Origin: an uncultured Nitrospira sp.
Lineage (GTDB): Bacteria > Nitrospirota > Nitrospiria > Nitrospirales > UBA8639
Assembly (NCBI GenBank): GCA_902500695.1
Contig: CABVRQ010000088.1
Location: 1 to 14,225 of the forward strand
Reading direction: 5' to 3'
DNA length: 14,225 nt
A program made the translations under genes and the position numbers. The notes beneath the pieces were generated by a model. That model was not told the origin of the DNA, did not search any database, and saw only the letters and a list, made by a program, of their open reading frames with translations. Below, piece after piece: positions 1 through 5,563 of this stretch (within the stretch, counting starts at the first letter, position 1; each line of letters starts with the position of its first letter).

Positions 1-895
1 CCAGCTTGGCATCAAGAAAATCCTGGTGGCTGAGATCCATGCCTTTGGCAATAATTCGAATTTCCTCAATTTCCTCAAACGACGTCTGAGCAGCCGCATT
101 GGCCACTTCAAATAAACAATGGAGAAACTCTTTCCGTTCAGTCAACGTCGTCAATTCCTTAAAACGTTTCACCAATCGGACGCTATCCAACCCTCGAAAA
201 ATCCGGTGATGACTAATTTCCGCCACCAGTTGTGCCTGTTCATCCGTTAATGCCCAATGACGTTTGAGTACGGCACTCATGACCGTGGTTTCTTCTGAAT
301 CCACCACATGATCCACGCCGGCCACTCGTGCCATCAATCCCGCCGCGAGACACAGCTTGCGAATCTCGGCATCAGGAAGGTCAAAAGTGATGCCCCGATC
401 TCGTAATTCCATCGTGACCTGGAAATAAATGGTGTTCTTAATGAAATCTTCCAATCGACTTTCACGATCATGCTCTTCGGTATAATGCTGCCCCCGCAGA
501 TTCAGCATTTGACGAAATGGTCGTCGAAGATGTTCTAAAAATCCGCTACTGCCCTCCTCAAGATCGGCCCTAAGCTGTTGGACCACTTCTGTTTGTTGAT
601 CGCCACCTGATGGTTCTGAGGACATCAATTTGCCAAGTGTCGCTAAAGCCAGGGCTTTATCCTCTGCCGATCCCATACGTCCTAGCACACGATTTAAGAG
701 ACGTTGCCGTTCTTCCTCGCTCACCGGGGAAACCATATACAGTTCCAATTCCATCCATTCCGCTCCGGAAATCTCCGGCAATTGAAACAAGAGTTCTTTT
801 AACCCGTTCACTTCGCTGGGTGACAGTGTCCCGTCAGCCCATGCGGCACCGATCAATAGTTTACCAAGTTCAAGAATAAAGCTTTTATCTGCCAT
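1..895 (-). CDS. TerB-domain protein, C-terminus beyond left edge
   Basis: A continuous minus-strand frame of 298 codons starts at ATG 893-895 and runs off the window without a stop. The first ~90 residues form a TerB-like helical module: LLIGAAWADGTLSPSE carries the Asp21-Gly...Glu28 pattern typical of TerB acidic sites. A second TerB-like module begins near residue 183 (AAGLMARVAGVDHVVDSEE, acidic residues D195, D199, E201) and continues to the edge. Between them is a variable linker with a charged stretch (about 100-150). TerB-like domains occur in tellurite/stress proteins and as generic metal-binding or membrane-associated modules; the actual role here is unknown. The start is supported by a GGGGAGG ribosome binding site about six bases upstream and by a promoter at 942-970. 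No signal peptide or membrane segment is seen, so it is probably cytoplasmic. Confidence 0.85.
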   Translation of the reverse strand, partial: MADKSFILELGKLLIGAAWADGTLSPSEVNGLKELLFQLPEISGAEWMELELYMVSPVSEEERQRLLNRVLGRMGSAEDKALALATLGKLMSSEPSGGDQQTEVVQQLRADLEEGSSGFLEHLRRPFRQMLNLRGQHYTEEHDRESRLEDFIKNTIYFQVTMELRDRGITFDLPDAEIRKLCLAAGLMARVAGVDHVVDSEETTVMSAVLKRHWALTDEQAQLVAEISHHRIFRGLDSVRLVKRFKELTTLTERKEFLHCLFEVANAAAQTSFEEIEEIRIIAKGMDLSHQDFLDAKL

Positions 896-941
896 TACTG
901 CCCTCCCCTACCGTATGCGGACTCTTGACTTGGCATGCCTG

Positions 942-970
942 TTTATCCCCAGGCTCGCCTGCCTTGTCAA
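942..970 (-). promoter_or_regulatory. Sigma70-type promoter for the TerB gene
   Basis: On the minus strand a perfect -35 box TTGACA (965-970) is followed after exactly 17 bases by GATAAA (942-947), which matches four of six -10 positions. It lies 47 bases upstream of the TerB start codon and points at it. The assignment rests on motif match and spacing only. Confidence 0.5.
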
Positions 971-1027
971 AAGAATTCATAATGATGTGAAAAATTCTAG
1001 GGGCAGTATACCGAAGGTGAAAAGCCT

Positions 1028-1062
1028 AAAAAACCCGGCAAGGCAGAAACAAGCGGCATGCC
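1028..1062 (-). terminator. Weak terminator after the CBS gene
   Basis: About 28 bases past the stop of the CBS-domain gene, the minus strand can pair GGCATG with CTTGCC (1057-1062 with 1037-1042, one internal mismatch) and then shows GGG followed by six T (1028-1033). The stem is short and imperfect, so this is only a candidate. Confidence 0.3.
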
Positions 1063-1089
1063 CAGAAACCGTAATCGGCATGAAAATAC

Positions 1090-1536
1090 TTATGAAACAT
1101 CCGTGAATCCATGGGAATCCAGAATGGTTCTCAACACATCTTTCCATGTGACTATCCCCAGAACCTCTCCATCCTTAGTTGTGACCGGAAGGCAGGAGAC
1201 CCCTCGCGCTAACATTAGTTGAGCCGCTTCTTGCGAAGAACAGGATGGACGAACCGTCACTGGATGATGCGACATAATTTGATGAGCACGTTTATTGAGG
1301 GTTGCTCGATCCCGAGTGGTTTCCGACATCGTACCGACAAACGGGCTGACGGCTTTCAACATATCCCGGTCGGAAATAATTCCCACGAGCTTTTGATTAT
1401 CAACCACGAGTAGATGATGAAATCGGACTTTCTTGAAAATATCTCGGACGACCTCAAGTGAATCATCCATATCAATGGTGACGACTCTGGTCGTCATAAT
1501 TCTACCGATTACCTGGGCTCTCGTCTCTGGCTCCAC
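1090..1536 (-). CDS. Two-CBS-domain protein
   Basis: A 148-residue protein made almost only of two CBS motifs (a Bateman module). CBS1 covers about residues 8-64 (IMTTRVVTID, RFHHLLVVD, GIISDRDML). CBS2 covers about 85-142 (IMSHHPVTVR, GVSCLPVTT, GIVTWKDVL). Such modules bind adenosine nucleotides or SAM and act as sensors of energy state. With no catalytic or transporter domain attached, this one must act on a partner protein, which the sequence does not reveal. The start codon is GTG (1534-1536). A GAGG lies about 11 bases upstream, a rather long spacing. The gene stands alone, in the same direction as the TerB gene but separated by 194 bases containing a TerB promoter, so it is probably a separate transcript. 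A small inverted-repeat cluster lies just upstream (1563-1609). Confidence 0.88.
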   Translation of the reverse strand: MEPETRAQVIGRIMTTRVVTIDMDDSLEVVRDIFKKVRFHHLLVVDNQKLVGIISDRDMLKAVSPFVGTMSETTRDRATLNKRAHQIMSHHPVTVRPSCSSQEAAQLMLARGVSCLPVTTKDGEVLGIVTWKDVLRTILDSHGFTDVS

Positions 1537-1954
1537 CCTACAAGGTCCTCATATTATATGATGACTGAAGTCAGTCCTTTCCACAAACCTTTGACGTCAA
1601 CTGCTGTGGCCGTCAACCCTCCTCTTCGGCATTCTGGAATTAAAAGTTTATAAGGATTCTGGGATTCCCCTTTTATCAGCATTGCCATGGGGCACGGTTA
1701 TTAGAGATGGGGAAAGCCTTTCTATCCATAGAATTTCACAGAGTTGTGACGGTCAATATCTTGGGCTGTGTCTATGAGGACCCACTTCTCTCTTAACCCA
1801 CATTTCAGCACCAGAACAGCGCACTCATTCCTCTGCTCACTCCAGAAAATGGACCATTGGTCGTTCAGATTTTTCCACCACTATACGTGAGGACATCATG
1901 TTGAAGATTCTTTGGATCTTTGCAAATGCCGCCCATCGGAGTTAAACAAAAGGT
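1537..1954. other. Intergenic stretch with palindromes and one micro-ORF
   Basis: No convincing gene is present in these 418 bases. On the CBS-proximal side are an inverted repeat GACTGA-AG-TCAGTC (1563-1576), a perfect 10-bp palindrome TTGACGTCAA (1591-1600) and flanking CCACA/TGTGG half-sites (1581-1585, 1605-1609). On the plus strand a 15-codon ORF (1898-1945) follows a good GTGAGGA ribosome binding site. The rest shows nothing recognisable. Confidence 0.5.
1898..1945 (+). CDS. Possible 15-residue micro-ORF
   Basis: ATG at 1898-1900 follows GTGAGGA with ideal spacing and opens 15 codons (MLKILWIFANAAHRS) ending at TAA 1943-1945. The peptide starts hydrophobic. No plus-strand gene follows, because the next gene is on the opposite strand and ends at 1955, so a leader-peptide role cannot be argued. 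It may be chance. Confidence 0.15.
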   Translation: MLKILWIFANAAHRS

Positions 1955-2341
1955 TCATATCGATGAATGAGGCAGGGTACTCAGCAGTTCTTTCACAAGG
2001 CTCACCAGATCAGCCAGAAGAAAGGGTTTGGGGAGAGTACGAGTTGCACCAAATTCGGCCGCCTCTACCAAAAATCCCAAATCACGGTCCCCGCCTCCCG
2101 ACATGGCAATAATTATTGGAGGAGAAGGTGTCCCGGCAAGTACGCGTATCACTTCCAGACCGTCCATTTCAGGCATGAGCACATCCGTAATGACCAGATC
2201 AACGGGATTTTCATGATAGAGCCTCAATCCCATTCGGCCATCGGAGGCAGTCCGAACATCATAGCCTTCCATGACCAACCGATCTCGCAAGGTTGAACAT
2301 AATTCGGAATCATCGTCCAAAAGTAAAATTTTCGCTTTCAC
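1955..2341 (-). CDS. Free-standing response-regulator receiver protein
   Basis: A 128-residue CheY-like receiver domain with nothing attached. The conserved sites are all present: acidic pocket Asp9-Asp10, phosphoacceptor Asp53 (VITDVLMPEMDG), Ser81 at the usual Thr/Ser position (IIIAMSGGG) and Lys105 in LPKPF. It should be phosphorylated by a histidine kinase and pass the signal by protein contact, as there is no DNA-binding or enzymatic output. The start is GTG (2339-2341), chosen because a very strong GGAGGGGAGG sits just upstream and the nearby ATG is out of frame and hits a stop at once. It lies 110 bases after another lone receiver gene (2452-2847) in the same direction, so the pair may be co-transcribed and act in one phosphorelay. 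No kinase is seen in the window. Confidence 0.9.
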   Translation of the reverse strand: MKAKILLLDDDSELCSTLRDRLVMEGYDVRTASDGRMGLRLYHENPVDLVITDVLMPEMDGLEVIRVLAGTPSPPIIIAMSGGGDRDLGFLVEAAEFGATRTLPKPFLLADLVSLVKELLSTLPHSSI

Positions 2342-2451
2342 ATATCCACCTCCCCTCCATCAAAGTACCATCTCCTCCCGACATACCACATTGCACATTT
2401 TCTTTTAAGGATTTTGTCGGATTTCACCTTCACGAATTCCAAACCGTCCTA

Positions 2452-2847
2452 TTACAGAGAATGCTTTTGTGGAGCATATAGTTTACCGGCTAGGAACACC
2501 AACGCCAGAAGCTCCTTAAAATCGTACGGTTTCTCTAGAAACGCAAAAGCCCCTGCTTGCTTTGCTTCCTTTTCTATTTCCTTTGTCATATTACCACTCA
2601 CAAGTATGACTCGAACACCTCGTCCCCTTCCACGAGAGGACAATGCCTTGAGAAAATCGAGCCCATTGGTAACGGGCATATGATAATCTGATATGATGAG
2701 ATCCACGTCGAGCCCTCCATCCAACAAAACCAGAGCCTCCCGGCCATCTGCCGCTTCTCTAGAAGTAAACCCGTGATTCTCCAAATACAGGCGTAAGGCA
2801 TGCCTGTAAGGTCGGTCATCATCAATTAACAAAATTGGTTTATTCAT
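2452..2847 (-). CDS. Free-standing response-regulator receiver protein
   Basis: A 131-residue receiver domain alone. Key residues are Asp9-Asp10, phosphoacceptor Asp54 (LIISDYHMPVTNG), Ser84 (VILVSGN) and Lys106 (LEKPYDF), so it should be phosphorylatable. It differs clearly from the neighbouring receiver at 1955-2341, so the two are not a recent duplication. There is no output domain; it probably works as a phosphate carrier or a protein-binding switch. ATG at 2845-2847 has only a weak ribosome binding site (GGGCAG). It overlaps the stop of a 37-codon upstream frame (2844-2957) in an ATGA arrangement, which suggests translation by coupling. The C-terminus ends in a short polar tail after the last helix. 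Confidence 0.9.
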   Translation of the reverse strand: MNKPILLIDDDRPYRHALRLYLENHGFTSREAADGREALVLLDGGLDVDLIISDYHMPVTNGLDFLKALSSRGRGRGVRVILVSGNMTKEIEKEAKQAGAFAFLEKPYDFKELLALVFLAGKLYAPQKHSL

Positions 2848-2957
2848 ATGGTCTGCCCATGGAAAACATATATCGATGCCTGGGATCGCACCTGGCCTCC
2901 GACCTCGCTTTTCGTTTCCAGGTTTTTTAATCGCTCCCTATCAAAAAGTTTATGCAT
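2844..2957 (-). CDS. Small 37-residue ORF coupled to receiver gene
   Basis: On the minus strand ATG 2955-2957 opens 37 codons (begins MHKLFDRERLKNLETKSEV, ends VFHGQTI) and stops at TGA 2844-2846, sharing ATGA with the start of the receiver gene at 2847. An AGGGA lies about seven bases before the ATG, and a stop codon sits two codons upstream, so it is not the tail of a longer frame. The peptide is charged, with a likely N-terminal helix, and has no recognised motif. Overlap plus a ribosome binding site argues that it is translated, either as a small protein or as a coupling leader for a receiver gene that has a weak site of its own. Chance cannot be excluded. Confidence 0.4.
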   Translation of the reverse strand: MHKLFDRERLKNLETKSEVGGQVRSQASIYVFHGQTI

Positions 2958-3129
2958 TGATTAGTCCCTGTTCCAATCAACCTCCTGCATATAAGCAATA
3001 GTATTGCCAAGATTTTTCTGCAAAACTTCCCAAAAATCCTTTCAAGTAACACATTGAAATTAAAAGTGAAATATTCTTACCGCTCTACCCGTTACCCATT
3101 AAGATTGAGGGTCTTCCGAGTTCAGATAT

Positions 3130-3279
3130 CTAAATGGATAAGGAACGTATCCCTTTGGATGTTTGCAGGAAGAACTCTTCAGACATGTGTCCTCCTAGGG
3201 AAATATTCATCATGCTTCTTAAAATCTCCATGGCTTTCTCAAGAAAGGACAGGAGGTCATTCGCGATAACAAGAGGCAT
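3130..3279 (-). CDS. Possible 49-residue ORF, unknown
   Basis: ATG 3277-3279 opens 49 codons (MPLVIANDLLSFLEKAMEIL... to ...SKGIRSLSI) ending at TAG 3130-3132. The composition is protein-like, with a probable amphipathic helix at residues 5-24. An internal ATG at 3184-3186 follows a near-perfect TAGGAGG, so an 18-residue product (MSEEFFLQTSKGIRSLSI) could be made instead. The frame continues the one ending at 3286, separated only by TAA-GGG-TCT. It is either the second part of a gene broken by a nonsense codon or a separate small gene. Confidence 0.3.
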   Translation of the reverse strand: MPLVIANDLLSFLEKAMEILRSMMNISLGGHMSEEFFLQTSKGIRSLSI

Positions 3280-3285
3280 AGACCC

Positions 3286-3630
3286 TTAACCTCGAGGAAC
3301 CCAAAAGGGGGTCTTATTCCCAACACGCCCCTCATTTCCTATTTGATACCCTATGAGAAACTTGTTAAAAGAGGTCTCCAAAATTTTCACATTTAATTCT
3401 AAACTTTGGATTTCACCTGAAGCATGAAATACGATTGCTCTCAATTTCATCCTGACCGATTTTCGTTTACCGAGGATCCGGTGTTGTTTCTGGAAGTTTT
3501 TTGAGTCAGGAAGAACGGAAAACTGTTCAGATAGCCATGGCCCGATCCGAATGGCATTCCCTGGCCGATATACCATCCGTAACCCATGCCTTTTACAAAT
3601 ACGATTTAGCCGGTACCGAACCGGAACCAT
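3286..3630 (-). CDS. Hypothetical 114-residue ORF, doubtful
   Basis: ATG 3628-3630 to TAA 3286-3288. The product is basic near its start (RYRLNRICKRHGLRM) and has a segment KRKSVRMKLRAIVFHASGE that loosely recalls the start of a PilZ domain, without the rest of that fold being convincing. There is no ribosome binding site ahead of the ATG, and a stop codon lies a few codons upstream in frame, so the true start is unclear. Codon use is not obviously wrong for the region. The same frame reopens at once after the stop (3130-3279), which suggests an interrupted gene. I assign no function. Confidence 0.3.
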   Translation of the reverse strand: MVPVRYRLNRICKRHGLRMVYRPGNAIRIGPWLSEQFSVLPDSKNFQKQHRILGKRKSVRMKLRAIVFHASGEIQSLELNVKILETSFNKFLIGYQIGNEGRVGNKTPFWVPRG

Positions 3631-3901
3631 GAAGAGAAAATATTATAATTTCATTCTTTGATGGAAAATAAAAACGCCTCCCAATTTTTTTTATTATTAG
3701 GGCTGCTGAGTATGGTTTAGAAGTGGGTGGCCTTTTACTTTTCCTCCAATCATGACCTGAAACTCAAAGTCGGGGATATGTTCGACCTTCCCTCTAACTC
3801 AATAAATTTACATGAAGTGAAAGAAATCATGAAAAAAGAGGGATGCACTTTGCTAAGCTGGGCATTTTCAATTGTGCAACATTAAGGAGATAACCGGCCC
3901 C

Positions 3902-3940
3902 ATGATTCACCCTATCGCCTCAACAACTCGGTTCAGATGA
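3902..3940 (+). CDS. 12-codon upstream ORF coupled to SDR gene
   Basis: ATG 3902-3904 opens MIHPIASTTRFR and stops at TGA 3938-3940, overlapping the ATG of the SDR gene (3937-3939). An AGGAG lies at 3885-3889, about 12 bases before this ATG. The SDR start itself has no ribosome binding site, so ribosomes may load here and re-initiate. The coupling is inferred from layout only. Confidence 0.35.
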   Translation: MIHPIASTTRFR

Positions 3941-4770
3941 CCCAATCCACGCTCCTCTTTGGCGCGACCTCCATTCTTGGGTTCAACCTGGCCAAATTAT
4001 TTCCAGAAACTATTCTGCCGTTTATCTCGCCTGGCAATACGTCGGAATCAGTCAGTGAGTGGCCGGTCCTTCAGTTGGAGAACTCTGATTGGGTTGAACG
4101 AACCCTTGTTCAATTTCAGCCGAACGTCCTGTTGTATTGCCATGCGGTGTGTGATGTGCCGAAATGTGAAGCCGATCCCGATTGGGCTCATGAGATCAAC
4201 GTCCAACATCTCCGTCGTGTTGTGGAGAAGCTACCTGACCATATCCGTTTGGTGTATGTGTCCTCGGATCATGTTTTCGGTGGAGATGGTGAGTACGATG
4301 AACATTCGCGTCCATGCCCCATTAGTGTGTACGGCCACACCCGTGTCAATGCAGAAAGGCTGGTCTTGGGACGACATGGGTCGCTGGTGATTCGCACGGG
4401 GCTAGCGATTGGCCCTTCACCGAACGGGCGAACGGGTCATTTGGATTGGCTTCGTTACCGCACTCAACAAAACCTTCCTATTACCATTGTGGAAGATGAA
4501 TCTCGCTCCGTTGTCTGGGTGACAGATCTAGCCAGACGCGTCATGAAATTCGCACAGAGCAATGAGACAGGCATCCGACATGTCTCTGCCACCCGGGCTG
4601 TTTCGAGAGTCGATTTAGCCAATCACCTGATGTCGATTTTGGGAGAACCTCCCGCTTTCCGGTGCGAAAGCCGGCATCAACGGCCGGCCCCACATTTGGG
4701 CCGGGTGGAATTAACCAGTGCATATGCAGACATCCTTTCTCAACCATTAGCAAGCGTCCTGGATGGATGA
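3937..4770 (+). CDS. RmlD-like NAD(P)-dependent sugar reductase (extended SDR)
   Basis: A 277-residue protein of the dTDP-4-dehydrorhamnose reductase / NAD-dependent epimerase type. The N-terminal Rossmann strand ends in GATSILG (9-15), where the usual second Gly is Ser. PNVLLYCHAVCDVPKCE (62-78) is the RmlD-type nucleotide-contact segment, and EINV (86-89) the conserved Asn helix. YVSSDHVFGG (107-116) carries the catalytic Ser109/Ser110 and Asp111. The active-site motif is Y132-G-H-T-R136, with Arg where YxxxK is expected. VIRTGLAIG and a C-terminal substrate region follow. RmlD enzymes reduce 4-keto sugars in cell-surface polysaccharide synthesis, but no other rml gene is nearby, so the substrate is open. 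ATG 3937 lacks a ribosome binding site and overlaps a 12-codon ORF. No in-frame start exists between the TAA at 3883 and this ATG. Confidence 0.82.
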   Translation: MTQSTLLFGATSILGFNLAKLFPETILPFISPGNTSESVSEWPVLQLENSDWVERTLVQFQPNVLLYCHAVCDVPKCEADPDWAHEINVQHLRRVVEKLPDHIRLVYVSSDHVFGGDGEYDEHSRPCPISVYGHTRVNAERLVLGRHGSLVIRTGLAIGPSPNGRTGHLDWLRYRTQQNLPITIVEDESRSVVWVTDLARRVMKFAQSNETGIRHVSATRAVSRVDLANHLMSILGEPPAFRCESRHQRPAPHLGRVELTSAYADILSQPLASVLDG

Positions 4771-4845
4771 GCAATCCAACCCCCAACCCAAGCAGTCCTT
4801 TAGATTTTCTCACAGATTGAGCCCATCACATTCCCATGGCTCATG

Positions 4846-4864
4846 CCTGATTTCAAACATCAGG
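4846..4864. repeat. Small hairpin overlapping the terminator arm
   Basis: CCTGAT (4846-4851) can pair with ATCAGG (4859-4864) around a 7-base loop. ATCAGG is also the inner part of the left arm of the larger hairpin at 4851-4892, so the two structures exclude each other. Confidence 0.4.
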
Positions 4865-4892
4865 ACAAAGCGCAGATACCTGATTTTTGAAA
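4851..4892. terminator. Bidirectional hairpin terminator between convergent genes
   Basis: TTTCAAACATCAGG (4851-4864) pairs with CCTGATTTTTGAAA (4879-4892) over 14 positions with one mismatch and a 14-base loop. In the plus direction the core stem ATCAGG/CCTGAT is followed by a run of T, which suits termination of the SDR gene ending at 4770. In the minus direction TGTTTGAAA follows, a weaker tail for the Nudix transcript ending at 5006. The position between convergent genes supports the call. Confidence 0.6.
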
Positions 4893-5005
4893 AGCTGAAC
4901 TGTGCGATTAAACAGCGTTCTGGAGGTTTCTTACTCTTGTGAGGCAGGAGTATCCAACGTGAGGAATCTGGACGTCTCCGATCAATCTGTAATCGGCTAG
5001 CCCGC

Positions 5006-5542
5006 TTAAAAATGGGAGGCTAGAAATACGAGCTGCAAACCGATGATGGTTTTGGCATCACGAATGGTGCCGTCTTGAATACCGGCCATCGCCTTTTCCA
5101 GCGGCCATTCCACCACTTCCAATACTTCATCGTCGTCCAGGTGTTGACGGCCAGGCTTCAGATCCGTCCCGCGATAGATATGGATGACTTCATCCGTAAA
5201 GCCTGGCGCGGTCCAAATACTGGTAAGCAAATCCAACTGACCGGCCTGATAGCCAATCTCTTCCTCCAACTCGCGTGCTGCACAAAGACGAGGATCTTCC
5301 TGGGGATGAAGTTTGCCCGCTGGGATTTCATAAATGAATCCCCCCGCCGCATGTCGGAATTGCCGAATGAGCACGACGGTACCGTCACCTGTGATCGGCA
5401 CGACAGCCGAGGCGCCGGGATGGCGGATGATTTCCAACTCGGTGGACTGCCCATTGGGCAATGCCACAGTTTCGCGGTTGAGTATTAAGACTTTCCCGGC
5501 ATAGATGTGTTCGGTCGACAAAGGATTTCTCGTTTCACTCAC
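5006..5542 (-). CDS. Nudix hydrolase, ADP-ribose pyrophosphatase type
   Basis: A 178-residue Nudix enzyme. The Nudix box is complete: G76-x5-E82-x7-R90-E91-L-E-E94-E95-x-G97, with Glu94/Glu95 as metal ligands. The upstream segment (VVLIRQFRHAAGGFIYEIPAGKL, 56-78) and the downstream APGFTDE are typical of the NudF / ADP-ribose pyrophosphatase subgroup, which hydrolyses ADP-ribose to AMP and ribose-5-phosphate. Length suits this family. It is cytosolic, with no signal peptide. The start is GTG (5540-5542), 21 bases after the GcvT stop and in the same frame. No ribosome binding site is visible, so re-initiation from the upstream gene is likely. It is the last gene of the seven-gene minus-strand run. 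Substrate within the Nudix family is inferred. Confidence 0.88.
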   Translation of the reverse strand: MSETRNPLSTEHIYAGKVLILNRETVALPNGQSTELEIIRHPGASAVVPITGDGTVVLIRQFRHAAGGFIYEIPAGKLHPQEDPRLCAARELEEEIGYQAGQLDLLTSIWTAPGFTDEVIHIYRGTDLKPGRQHLDDDEVLEVVEWPLEKAMAGIQDGTIRDAKTIIGLQLVFLASHF

Positions 5543-5563
5543 AATGATTAAGACGATCGAGTT

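Larger units (their letters stand above)
2958..3936. other. Long stretch with no confident gene
   Basis: About 980 bases without a gene I can identify. The minus strand has two same-frame open stretches, 3286-3630 and 3130-3279, separated only by TAA plus two codons. The plus strand has an open stretch 3721-3882 ending in TAA 3883-3885, and a 12-codon ORF before the SDR gene. None matches a family I recognise. The stretch may hold lineage-specific small genes or the remains of decayed ones. Confidence 0.5.

Noticed and set aside
610..879. Plus-strand 89-codon frame over the TerB gene
   Set aside because: Lies wholly inside the TerB-domain gene on the opposite strand, has no ribosome binding site and a Pro/Arg/Ser-rich non-protein-like composition.
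915..1106. Plus-strand 63-codon frame between TerB and CBS genes
   Set aside because: Overlaps the minus-strand promoter at 942-970 and the end of the CBS gene; no ribosome binding site and no recognisable sequence.
3054..3269. Plus-strand 71-codon frame
   Set aside because: Basic and aromatic composition typical of an antisense shadow; the minus-strand frame over the same bases is more protein-like.
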